From Ignavibacteriales bacterium (GTDB lineage Bacteria; Bacteroidota; Ignavibacteria; UBA10030): a DNA stretch of 16,303 nucleotides. Below, one piece after another: positions 7,755 through 14,683 of the stretch. Position numbers and translations under genes: made by a program. The stretch's first letter is position 1, and every line of letters starts with the position of its first letter. Location: NCBI GenBank assembly GCA_016207365.1, contig JACQPU010000043.1:1-16303 (forward strand), in the 5' to 3' direction. The notes beneath the pieces were generated by a model. That model made no database searches and had not been told where the DNA came from. It saw nothing but the letters and a program-made list of their open reading frames with translations.

Positions 7755-7780
7755 CAAAAAAATCCCGCACGTCCGCGGGA
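7755..7780 (-). terminator. Intrinsic terminator after the DUF5683-like gene
   Basis: On the minus strand TCCCGC-GGACGT-GCGGGA forms a perfect 6-bp GC-rich stem with a 6-nt loop, followed by A and seven T residues (7762-7756). It is 24 nt after the stop of the upstream gene, as expected for a rho-independent terminator. Oddly, the T-run ends only 4 nt before the truA start codon. Confidence 0.75.
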
Positions 7781-7804
7781 GTCCACCCAACTTGCTTTCT
7801 GATG

Positions 7805-8509
7805 TTAGAATGAGCGTGTAAGCTGAATTCCCACTCCTACTGTGTGAGGTATCGTGTGCTGAAGCCCAGCGCCAAGATGCCAATCGGACTCCACAGCTTC
7901 GTTGTGCGATTTTGCCGACCGCCACGCTGAGAAGGCCGAAATAATTCTGTTTACGATCAGGGCACCGACGACAAATTCCGCCGCTTGAGCCAACTCTGCA
8001 CTCCTAATGCGCATTTTTCGGTACCGAAGGCGGTCTTCCGTCGCTTCCCACTTCCAATCGTACGCAGGTCCAAGAAAAAGTTCGCCATAGCGACGATCGC
8101 GCAATCGCGCCAAGTTGTAGTCGTCACGCGACATGTAATTCCCCAGCTGTGCCTCGAACTGTTCATCTTTCCCGGCAAAATCGGCCCCTGCCCGGTCGCG
8201 GGCATAAAGTCGGGCATCATCCATGACCCACGTACTTTGCAGCGAAAAGCCGGTAAACGTGAGCCAAAGTGTTGCATCAATCGCTAAGAAATATTTCGCC
8301 GCGGCAGAGTTCCCCGCGTACAGTTCGCCGGCACCGGGAAGAATAATCGAGAGCGCGGCAGCCAGGACAGGCGATTTGTCTGAAGACCCGGCATTCTCAT
8401 TCAGTCGCAAGGCCCTCAGCTCTAGATTTGCCTTCGGAGCCGTAGGGTGCAACATCTGCGCCTGGAGTAGCGGGATGGTTACCAGAAATGTGAGACAGAG
8501 TGTTTTCAT
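7805..8509 (-). CDS. Probable exported/membrane protein, DUF5683-like
   Basis: A 234-residue protein of unknown function. It begins with a signal-peptide-like segment (MKTLCLTFLVTIPLLQAQ, likely cut after about residue 18). SPVLAAALSIILPGAGELYAG at 46-66 is a Pro-Gly-Ala-Gly hairpin characteristic of TM2/DUF5683-like proteins, followed by a hydrophobic segment (about 71-90). The middle (about 95-165) is charged, Arg/Asp/Tyr-rich and probably soluble: YMSRDDYNLARLRDRRYGE. A second hydrophobic segment (about 173-193) follows, and the protein ends in a Phe, as many outer-membrane proteins do. Such proteins are frequent in Bacteroidota and Ignavibacteria; I know of no assigned activity. The ATG at 8509 overlaps the mtaB stop as ATGA, so the two are translationally coupled, and a terminator follows. 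The family match is by motif only. Confidence 0.7.
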   Translation of the reverse strand: MKTLCLTFLVTIPLLQAQMLHPTAPKANLELRALRLNENAGSSDKSPVLAAALSIILPGAGELYAGNSAAAKYFLAIDATLWLTFTGFSLQSTWVMDDARLYARDRAGADFAGKDEQFEAQLGNYMSRDDYNLARLRDRRYGELFLGPAYDWKWEATEDRLRYRKMRIRSAELAQAAEFVVGALIVNRIISAFSAWRSAKSHNEAVESDWHLGAGLQHTIPHTVGVGIQLTRSF

Positions 8510-9825
8510 GATTCCACCACTGCCATCGAGGCCGATTCAGGCAGAATCACTTTTCCCAAACATCCCTCATCAGTTGCCTCCGCCAGACGTGTAGGTACAA
8601 TCTTGTTTGACAGGACTTCGCTGGATTCGACCGTTACTTTTACGTATTCGCCGGTCAGGCCGGTTTGGCCGTTGTCCGCCTGCTCAAATAACACGGCCCG
8701 GGTGGAGCCGATGAGTGATTCATGAAACAGGCGCCGCTTTCGCCTGGAGAGCATACGGAGACGTTCGCTCCTTACCGATCGCACGTGCGGTTCGACAGGA
8801 TGTTCATAATGCACAGCTGCGGTATTGGCCCGTTCCGAATAGGAAAACACGTGCAGGTATGTAATGGGGAGATCAAGGAGAAAGGAGTATGTCTCTTCGA
8901 ATTCGTCGTTTGATTCCCCGGGGAAGCCAACAATGACATCCGCCCCGATCCCGGCGTCGGGAAGCGCGGATTTAATTCGGCTGATCCGCCCCTCATACCA
9001 CGAGCGCCGATAACGACGGCGCATTGCCTGAAGAATTTTGTCCGATCCGGACTGGAGGGGAATGTGGAAATGTTTACACATACGTTCCGAGTCGATCCAA
9101 AAATCCAGGAGCTCATCCGTAAGCAGATTCGGCTCAACTGAGCTTACCCGAATCCGGTCAAGACCGTCGACAGTGGCAAGGGACCGAAGCAAATTCAGAA
9201 GCGATGATCCGGTCTTCCGGCCGAAATCACCAACATTCACACCGGTCAGCACAATCTCCCTGTAGCCTTGACCGACAGCTCTCCTCGCCTCGGCAAGAAG
9301 TTCGTCGACGGACACGCTGCGACTCGTCCCCCGTGCCTTTGGAATTGTGCAGAAAGCGCAGGTATAATCACAGCCATCCTGAATCTTGAGAAAGGCTCTC
9401 GTTCTCTCTTCAAAACCGATGGACGACGCATGGTGAAATTCCTGCGCCTCCGCAACCGGCGCGACCCTGACTCTCGGTCGTCCGGATTTTTGCCAGTCTG
9501 CATGATCGAAAATCCTGAACTTTTCGGAAGTCCCCAGAACGAGATCAACGCCTTCGATAGCCGAAATGTCTTCTGGCTGAAGCTGTGCGTAGCATCCTAT
9601 GACAATGACGTACGCCTTTGGCGAAGCGCGCAACGCCCTGCGAACCAACTGGCGGCATTCCCGATCTGCCCGTTCCGTCACACTGCAGGTATTCAGCACA
9701 ACAATGTCAGCGACCTGATCGGCATTGACGACCCTGAATCCCCTCGTTGTAAACTGTCGCGCAATCGCCGCCGTTTCAGCGTAATTCAGTTTACAGCCCA
9801 GCGTATGGAATACGACCTGTTGCAT
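8506..9825 (-). CDS. mtaB: tRNA t6A37 methylthiotransferase (radical SAM)
   Basis: Converts t6A to ms2t6A at position 37 of tRNAs, using two [4Fe-4S] clusters and S-adenosylmethionine. The 439-residue protein shows the full MiaB/MtaB architecture. The N-terminal UPF0004 domain has cluster cysteines at 11 (FHTLGCKLN), 47 (LNTCSVTERAD) and 78 (VIGCYAQLQPEDI). The radical-SAM motif CDYTCAFCTIP has Cys152, 156 and 159. HIPLQSGSDKILQAMRRRY and DVIVGFPGESNDEFEET follow in the barrel, and a C-terminal TRAM-like region comes after RAVLFEQ. The opening HTLGCKLNYAE and CAFCTIP point to MtaB rather than MiaB or RimO. ATG at 9825-9823 gives the family N-terminus; the longer open frame upstream crosses the rpsA terminator. 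It is coupled to the downstream exported-protein gene by ATGA. No Shine-Dalgarno is evident. Confidence 0.93.
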   Translation of the reverse strand: MQQVVFHTLGCKLNYAETAAIARQFTTRGFRVVNADQVADIVVLNTCSVTERADRECRQLVRRALRASPKAYVIVIGCYAQLQPEDISAIEGVDLVLGTSEKFRIFDHADWQKSGRPRVRVAPVAEAQEFHHASSIGFEERTRAFLKIQDGCDYTCAFCTIPKARGTSRSVSVDELLAEARRAVGQGYREIVLTGVNVGDFGRKTGSSLLNLLRSLATVDGLDRIRVSSVEPNLLTDELLDFWIDSERMCKHFHIPLQSGSDKILQAMRRRYRRSWYEGRISRIKSALPDAGIGADVIVGFPGESNDEFEETYSFLLDLPITYLHVFSYSERANTAAVHYEHPVEPHVRSVRSERLRMLSRRKRRLFHESLIGSTRAVLFEQADNGQTGLTGEYVKVTVESSEVLSNKIVPTRLAEATDEGCLGKVILPESASMAVVES

Positions 9826-9838
9826 GCATCGGATGATA

Positions 9839-9881
9839 GAAAAAGAGAGCTGCCCCAAATGCCGGCCGGGACAGCTCTCTT
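9839..9881 (-). terminator. Strong intrinsic terminator after rpsA
   Basis: The minus-strand transcript forms a 14-bp stem (arms 9868-9881 and 9843-9856) with one G-U pair and an 11-nt loop. It begins 18 nt after the rpsA stop and runs into five T residues (9844-9840). This is a textbook rho-independent terminator for the cmk-ispH-rpsA unit. The mtaB start codon lies only 14 nt beyond the T-run. Confidence 0.88.
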
Positions 9882-9898
9882 CAGGTTCCAGACATGTA

Positions 9899-11644
9899 CT
9901 AGTTCGATCCCGCCTCGTCAGAGAATCCACCGTTGGTGGCAAACGATGATGCCATGACGTCTTTCAGCGTCATCGGGGAAAGTTTGTGGGCGTTCACATA
10001 GTCATCCACCCTCGCCTGCTCTTTCCCCCGGAGATATTCGAGTACGGACAGCACGATCTTCTTGCTGTCCTTGTCAAACTCAATAACCTTGAGAGGCAGG
10101 GCGTCTCCAACCTTGAACGACTCGGCGATATTCTTAACCGGAGTTTGGGAAATCTGGGAAAGGGGGACAAATCCATCCACGCCGAGGGGTAGCTCAACAA
10201 TGACACCCTTCTCAATGATCCGAACAACCTTGCTCCCCTCCACCTCCGTTCCAACCTTGTATGCCTCCTCAAATGCATCCCAGGGATTTCCCTGAATTTG
10301 TTTGTGGCCGAGGGAAATGCGTCGCTGTTCTACGTCGATATTCAGGATAACGACATCGATCTTATCTCCTTTTTTGACCACCTCACCCGGATGCCGAACT
10401 TTCTTGGTCCACGACAGGTCAGAGATGTGCACAAGACCATCGACCCCCTCCTCGAGCTCCACAAAGACCCCGAAATTCGTAAGGTTCCGAACGGTTCCCG
10501 TGTGCTTTGATCCCACGGGATATTTTTCGAGGAGACTGCTCCATGGATCCGGCTCGAGCTGTTTCATTCCGAGGGAGATCTTCTTGCCCTCCTTGTCCAG
10601 CGAAAGAATCACTGCATCGATCAACTGGCCCATCGAGACAACCTGCGATGGGTGCTTTACATGCTGTGTCCAGCTCATCTCTGAGATATGAATTAGCCCC
10701 TCGATTCCTTTTTCGATTTCCACAAACGCGCCGTAATCCGTCAGGGACACAACTTTTCCTTTGACCTTTGTCCCGACGGGATATTTGAGGTCGATATTTT
10801 CCCACGGATGCGGCAGTAACTGCTTCATGCCGAGCGAAATTCGTTTCTTTTCCTTGTCGAAATCCAGCACAACCACATTGATAGTTTGATCGAGTTTCAC
10901 GACTTCCGACGGGTGATTCACGCGTCCCCACGAAAGGTCGGTAATATGGACCAATCCGTCCACGCCGCCCAGGTCGACGAAGACGCCGAAATCGGTGATG
11001 GCCTTGACATGACCTTCGAGGATTTGCCCCTTTTCGAGACTTTCCAGAATGGCTTTCCGCTGTTCCGCGAGTTCCTCTTCGACGAGCACCTTATGACTGA
11101 CGACCACGTTTTCGGAAGGGTGATTCACCTTGACCACGCGAAACTCCATCTCACGGCCGATAAATGCGTCGAAATCCCGCACTGGCCGGACATCGATCTG
11201 TGACCCAGGCAGGAATGCATCAATACCAAGGAGGTCGACGACGATGCCGCCTTTTGTCCGCCGGACACAACGGCCCTTCAAAACTTCTCCGCTCTCATGC
11301 GCCTTGACTACGCGTTCCCATACACGCATGAAGTCCGCCCGCTTGCGCGACAACATCAGTTGTCCGTCTTTGTTTTCCACCGATTCAAGAAACACTTCCA
11401 CTTCATCGCCGATCTTCATATCCTGGAGGTTCGGGAATTCAGCCACCGCGATCGTCCCCTCTGACTTAAATCCAATATCAATTGTAACGTGATTGTCGCC
11501 GATGTGCACGATTCGCCCTTTCACAATTTCTCCCTCGCTGATGGAGTTCAGGGTGCTTTCGTACAGTTTCTTTAATTCTTGATATTCGGATTCGGAGTAC
11601 TCCCGTTCACCGAATTGCTTTGTCTCGTGGGATGCTTCAACCAT
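9899..11644 (-). CDS. rpsA: 30S ribosomal protein S1
   Basis: Binds mRNA and brings it to the 30S subunit for initiation. The 581-residue protein has six S1 (OB-fold) domains, starting roughly at residues 37, 118, 205, 292, 379 and 466, the standard layout of the long Gram-negative S1. Domains 3-5 are near-copies, each with the pattern DFGVFVDLGGVDGLVHITDLSW, HPSEVV and KRISLGMKQL. Domains 1-2, which bind the ribosome, are more divergent, as is usual. ATG at 11644 follows GGAGG with 4 nt spacing (GGAGGTTGAATG), the only strong Shine-Dalgarno I see in the window. It is the third gene of the cmk-ispH-rpsA order and ends in a strong terminator. A leader hairpin is listed separately. Confidence 0.97.
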   Translation of the reverse strand: MVEASHETKQFGEREYSESEYQELKKLYESTLNSISEGEIVKGRIVHIGDNHVTIDIGFKSEGTIAVAEFPNLQDMKIGDEVEVFLESVENKDGQLMLSRKRADFMRVWERVVKAHESGEVLKGRCVRRTKGGIVVDLLGIDAFLPGSQIDVRPVRDFDAFIGREMEFRVVKVNHPSENVVVSHKVLVEEELAEQRKAILESLEKGQILEGHVKAITDFGVFVDLGGVDGLVHITDLSWGRVNHPSEVVKLDQTINVVVLDFDKEKKRISLGMKQLLPHPWENIDLKYPVGTKVKGKVVSLTDYGAFVEIEKGIEGLIHISEMSWTQHVKHPSQVVSMGQLIDAVILSLDKEGKKISLGMKQLEPDPWSSLLEKYPVGSKHTGTVRNLTNFGVFVELEEGVDGLVHISDLSWTKKVRHPGEVVKKGDKIDVVILNIDVEQRRISLGHKQIQGNPWDAFEEAYKVGTEVEGSKVVRIIEKGVIVELPLGVDGFVPLSQISQTPVKNIAESFKVGDALPLKVIEFDKDSKKIVLSVLEYLRGKEQARVDDYVNAHKLSPMTLKDVMASSFATNGGFSDEAGSN

Positions 11645-11682
11645 TCAACCTCCAGAAACCGCTCAGACCGCACTGGGTGCGG
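11645..11682 (-). promoter_or_regulatory. rpsA leader: strong Shine-Dalgarno and upstream hairpin
   Basis: Just before the rpsA ATG the minus strand carries GGAGG, complementary to the 16S 3' end. Sixteen nt before this GGAGG ends a perfect 6-bp hairpin, CCGCAC-CCA-GTGCGG (11682-11668). The rest of the 135-nt ispH-rpsA gap (11645-11779) holds no gene I can support. S1 is known to repress its own translation in E. coli through leader structure; such control here is inference. Confidence 0.5.
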
Positions 11683-11779
11683 ATTGTTCTTGTATCGGAG
11701 CACGTGCCGGCCATCAACGGCGACGTCCTGCGATACATGTTTGTGGTCTGTGAATTCGTGATGGCGTTCAATATCCTCT

Positions 11780-12679
11780 TCAATGGACGGGAGCCTTTTT
11801 CGGCGCGTATTCCCGTTCAATCACTTCCCGTACTTGCTCCATGAGCCATTGTGGAGTAGATGTGGCGCCGCTAATCCCCACCGACTCTGCGCCTTCAAAC
11901 CATTGCTCCTCAAGTTCGTGCGGAAATTCAATGAAACGTGTGCGCGGATTTTCTTCTCGGGCAATGTCGAACAGCACCTTGCCGTTGGAGCTATGCCGGC
12001 CTGCCACAAAAATCACGACATCATGGGATTTCGCAAACTCGCGCAGTTTCTTGTCACGGCCTGAGACCTGTCCGCAAATCGTATCCTTCGCGTGAAACTC
12101 AAGGGCCTCATCCTCAAACGATCCGACAACGAGATCGGTGATGCGCTTTCGAAGCTCATCCCTGATCTTGTAGAACGTACCTTTATCCATCGTTGTTTGC
12201 GAGAAGAGAACGGTTTTGCGGTCTAGCCGTACGCGGTCGAGCTCATCGAGCGTCCGCACGACGACGGCTTCTCCATTCGTCTGTCCGATCAACCCAATGA
12301 CTTCCGCATGATCTTTCTTGCCGAAAATGACAACCTGAAAGCCGTCCAGATAAAATCGCCGGATCCGTTCCTGGACTTTGGTCACCACCGGGCACGTGGC
12401 ATCAACAAGCGTGATTCCAAGATCCATGGCCTTCTTGTACGTGGACGGCGGTTCCCCGTGTGCCCGAATAAGAACTGTTGAGCCGCGGAGAGATTCCAAG
12501 TCGGCATGAGAGACGGTCTGCAAGCCCTTCTCCTCCATGCGCCTGATCTCCATCGGGTTGTGAATGATTTCGCCGAGGGAATACATCGCTCCACCTCGTT
12601 CGAGCTCCTGTTCGGCTATTTCAATCGTCCGAACAACGCCCCAGCAGAATCCCGAAAATTTATCAACGGTAACCGTCAT
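11780..12679 (-). CDS. ispH: 4-hydroxy-3-methylbut-2-enyl diphosphate reductase (LytB)
   Basis: Last enzyme of the MEP isoprenoid pathway: reduces HMBPP to IPP and DMAPP using a [4Fe-4S] cluster. The 299-residue length is normal. The three cluster cysteines are Cys12 (FSGFCWGV), Cys96 (VDATCPVVTK) and Cys202 (KDTICGQVSGRD). Substrate-site residues are present: GEIIHN with His40, IRAHGE with His74, KDHAEVIG with His124 and Glu126, QTTMDK with Thr, and SSNGK plus GATSTPQWL near the end. The third-cysteine motif is the TIC-x-QV form common in Bacteroidota and relatives rather than the proteobacterial TICDATQ form. The ATG at 12679 overlaps the cmk stop as ATGA. Isoprenoids made here feed quinones and the undecaprenyl carrier used by the glycan genes at the left. 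Confidence 0.96.
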   Translation of the reverse strand: MTVTVDKFSGFCWGVVRTIEIAEQELERGGAMYSLGEIIHNPMEIRRMEEKGLQTVSHADLESLRGSTVLIRAHGEPPSTYKKAMDLGITLVDATCPVVTKVQERIRRFYLDGFQVVIFGKKDHAEVIGLIGQTNGEAVVVRTLDELDRVRLDRKTVLFSQTTMDKGTFYKIRDELRKRITDLVVGSFEDEALEFHAKDTICGQVSGRDKKLREFAKSHDVVIFVAGRHSSNGKVLFDIAREENPRTRFIEFPHELEEQWFEGAESVGISGATSTPQWLMEQVREVIEREYAPKKAPVH

Positions 12680-13407
12680 TGCCTGTTTTTCAGTATCTCC
12701 TCAGCCCTTGCCACAATGAAATTCACCTGGTCTTCAACCGATAGATCGGACGTATCGAGCTGGATCGCATCCTCGGCACGTCGTAGCGGGCTCGTCTCCC
12801 TGCTTGAGTCCCTCGTATCTCGCTCGAGAATTTCCCTCGCCAGGTCCTGCTCATCCACTTCAACGCCGCTGCGCAGGAGATCTTTCTTGCGTCTCCTCGC
12901 CCGTTCGCGGACATCGGCCACCATAAAGATTTTGAGGTCTGCGTCGGGAAGAACCACCGTTCCAATGTCCCGGCCCTCGAGAACAACGCCTCCTTCCTGA
13001 GCGAGGCGGCGCTGCTGATCCACAAGAACGGCACGAACGGCGGGATAACTGCTGACAGTACTGACATGACGCGTGACTTCCGGCATCCGGATTGCCTCGG
13101 TCACATCCTCGCCTTGCAGAAACACGCGATTCCCGTCGTCGCTGCGTTTCAGCACGATCTCCGTTTGTCGCGCCACACGAGCCACTTCTCCTTCCACTCC
13201 AAGCGGAATTCCCTCACGGAGCATCCGAAGTGTCATCGCCCGGTACATTGCTCCGGTATCCAAATGCAGGTACCCCAAGCGGCGCGCTACAAACCGGGCA
13301 GTTGTGCTTTTACCTGAAGCTGCGGGGCCGTCAATCGCGATGACGATGTTCTTCGATTTTCTGATCTTTAGAGCCTTTAATATAGCGAATTTCTGCGTGC
13401 GGGGCAA
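12676..13407 (-). CDS. cmk: Cytidylate kinase
   Basis: Phosphorylates CMP and dCMP with ATP. The conserved body is complete: IVIAIDGPAASGKSTTARFV with the P-loop GPAASGKS, LHLDTGAMYRAMTL (CMP-binding), VSSYPAVRAVLVDQQR, GGVVLEGRDIGTVVLPDADLKIF, and the lid ERARRRKKDL with ERDTRDSSRETSPLRRAEDAIQLDTS. The start is a problem: the frame is open to a TTG at 13479, exactly opposite the ATG of the divergent methyltransferase gene. The nearest canonical codon to the conserved start is TTG at 13407-13405, used here, giving about 19 residues before IVIAIDG. A sigma70-like promoter overlaps this TTG; if it is used, translation would begin downstream, perhaps at ATC 13365-13363, where AAAGG lies 8 nt upstream. 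The gene is coupled to ispH by a 4-nt overlap. Confidence 0.93.
   Translation of the reverse strand: MPRTQKFAILKALKIRKSKNIVIAIDGPAASGKSTTARFVARRLGYLHLDTGAMYRAMTLRMLREGIPLGVEGEVARVARQTEIVLKRSDDGNRVFLQGEDVTEAIRMPEVTRHVSTVSSYPAVRAVLVDQQRRLAQEGGVVLEGRDIGTVVLPDADLKIFMVADVRERARRRKKDLLRSGVEVDEQDLAREILERDTRDSSRETSPLRRAEDAIQLDTSDLSVEDQVNFIVARAEEILKNRQ
13379..13407 (-). promoter_or_regulatory. Candidate sigma70-type promoter for cmk-ispH-rpsA
   Basis: On the minus strand TTGCCC (13407-13402) and TATATT (13384-13379) are separated by exactly 17 nt, a 4/6 and 5/6 match to the -35 and -10 consensus. It points into cmk. The transcript would start about 7 nt further on, leaving AAAGG close to the expected N-terminus. 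It lies in the divergent region between cmk and the methyltransferase gene, where a promoter is needed. Confidence 0.42.
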
Positions 13408-13478
13408 CCTCCGATACGCCCCGGTACATCCGATAAAGGCCGTTTTCTTCGCAGGAAAATCAACGTATCTTTTACTCA

Positions 13479-14039
13479 ATGCGAAAACTCACAAACGACG
13501 ACATCGCAAAGCACAGCCTTGCAGCTTCTCACGCACGCAATAACGACCGCGCCGCCATCGCGGTCCTCTTGGACAATATCAGAAGTCTTTACAACGTGGG
13601 CTCCATTTTTCGCACGTCTGACGGCGCGGGAATTCAGAAGTTATTCCTGACAGGCTATACTCCCACTCCTCCGCGCAGGGAAATCGACAAGACCGCTCTT
13701 GGCGCCACCAACTCCGTTCCCTGGGAGTATGCACGTAATCCTCTCGAAACCCTGGCCACGTTAAAACGCACAGGGGTCACAATCCTCGCTCTTGAGCGGA
13801 CCGATTCAAGCAGACCGTACACTCAGGTTGCCCGCGTGGAATTTCCGATCTGCCTTGTGATTGGAAACGAACTTACCGGGATTGCTCCCGAGGTCCTTGC
13901 CGCCTGCGACGGCGCACTTGAGATCCCGATGTTTGGACTGAAACACTCCCTCAACGTCGCAGTGGCATATGGCATCGCGGTGTTCGAGCTTGTGCGCCGG
14001 TGGAATTCCGACGATCAACCGTCGAATCCCCTGGTATAA
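13479..14039 (+). CDS. SpoU/TrmH-family RNA 2'-O-methyltransferase
   Basis: The only plus-strand gene. This 186-residue SPOUT methyltransferase shows all three SpoU motifs: LDNIRSLYNVGSIFRTSDGA (31-50), CLVIGNELTGI (125-135), and IPMFGLKHSLNVAVAYGIAVFE (149-170) forming the trefoil knot that binds S-adenosylmethionine. The family methylates ribose 2'-OH groups of tRNA or rRNA. It lacks the L7Ae-like N-terminal domain of RlmB/TsnR enzymes and is the short stand-alone form frequent in Bacteroidota. The target nucleotide cannot be told from sequence. ATG at 13479 gives the expected N-terminus; no Shine-Dalgarno is visible, and GTATCTTTT just upstream is a possible poor -10. It diverges from cmk and overlaps the convergent AlbA_2 gene by 25 nt at its 3' end. 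Confidence 0.9.
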   Translation: MRKLTNDDIAKHSLAASHARNNDRAAIAVLLDNIRSLYNVGSIFRTSDGAGIQKLFLTGYTPTPPRREIDKTALGATNSVPWEYARNPLETLATLKRTGVTILALERTDSSRPYTQVARVEFPICLVIGNELTGIAPEVLAACDGALEIPMFGLKHSLNVAVAYGIAVFELVRRWNSDDQPSNPLV

Positions 14040-14671
14040 AACTCTTCCCGTTCCCTCGTATGCAGGCGTAACAAGCCTGCGCGAACCAGTCTGACCAGGA
14101 TCCGCGACGCCTGTCGTCTCGAGACGTCGATCAGGCCACTGAATTCCCTCACCGTAATCCGCTCATGATTCCCCAGATACTCAAAAAGCCGCCTCTCCCG
14201 TTCGCCGATGGCGATTCTCAGCGGCGGAGCTTTTGGATTCTCCGCCTCAAGGATCCGCGTCATCTCCCTGCTGGCAATCACCGTCTTGTCATTGATCCGG
14301 ATCAGCGCTTTTCCATCCCGCTCTTCCGCACCCTCTTCTCTAATCAAGAAATGCGGCTTTTCCGGGCTTTCCTCCACGGTCGCCACAATAACATCCTTTC
14401 CATTGTAGGCCACGATGTCTACCACCGGCTCGATCGCCGGGTCACAGTAGGTGGCTCCTGCAGTCCGGATCATCTCCACCTCTGCTTTCTCGCTGTCTAC
14501 GCCGACGACCGATTTGTCGTCATCGACGCCGAAGAGAATCGATCCCCCTTTTGTATTGGCAAATGCAACCATCGTTCGCGCGATCTTCTCCGGCGAAGAT
14601 ACCTTTCGTTTAAACTCCAGGCGAACGCCTTCGCCTTCTTCAAGGAACGCGTCAATGTCGTTGCGATTCAT
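14015..14671 (-). CDS. AlbA_2 (Schlafen-type) putative DNA-binding protein with winged-helix tail
   Basis: A 218-residue protein. The N-terminal ~120 residues carry the AlbA_2 signature: EGVRLEFKRKVSSPEKIART, then MVAFANTKGGSILFGVDDD and an internal VVGVDSEKAEVEMI; the pattern E-F-K then A-F-A-N-T-x-G-G-x-x-x-x-G-V-D-D is diagnostic. The C-terminus (about 150-218) reads as a winged helix-turn-helix: RRLFEYLGNHERITVREFSG, DVSRRQASRILVRLVRAGLL. Together this suggests a DNA-binding transcriptional regulator (ATP-dependent helicase-type relatives are much longer). ATG at 14671 is preferred to the in-frame TTG at 14680; there is no Shine-Dalgarno, and it starts 12 nt after the mtgA stop. Its ligand and targets are unknown. 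Its 3' end overlaps the methyltransferase gene tail to tail. Confidence 0.82.
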   Translation of the reverse strand: MNRNDIDAFLEEGEGVRLEFKRKVSSPEKIARTMVAFANTKGGSILFGVDDDKSVVGVDSEKAEVEMIRTAGATYCDPAIEPVVDIVAYNGKDVIVATVEESPEKPHFLIREEGAEERDGKALIRINDKTVIASREMTRILEAENPKAPPLRIAIGERERRLFEYLGNHERITVREFSGLIDVSRRQASRILVRLVRAGLLRLHTREREEFYTRGFDG

Positions 14672-14683
14672 GGTTGTCAATAG

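Noticed and set aside
7752..7925. 58-residue N-terminal extension of truA
   Set aside because: The extension reads through an intrinsic terminator and the preceding gene in another frame, while the family N-terminus begins exactly at ATG 7751.
9826..9942. 39-residue N-terminal extension of mtaB
   Set aside because: It covers the rpsA terminator and 3' end; the MtaB family start coincides with ATG 9825.
10280..11300. Internal repeats within rpsA as a possible tandem-repeat element
   Set aside because: The similarity is explained by the duplicated S1 domains of the protein, a normal property of ribosomal protein S1.
11572..11820. 82-codon minus-strand open frame bridging the ispH-rpsA gap
   Set aside because: It begins with TTG inside ispH and ends inside rpsA, has no ribosome-binding site and no family I recognise. 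Its composition in the gap is protein-like enough that a conservation test would be fair, but I cannot support it.
14015..14671. AlbA_2 gene as part of a phage-defence island
   Set aside because: Neighbours are core genes (rel, ruvX, mtgA, cmk), base composition looks uniform, and there is no nuclease, helicase, toxin, integrase or repeat nearby.
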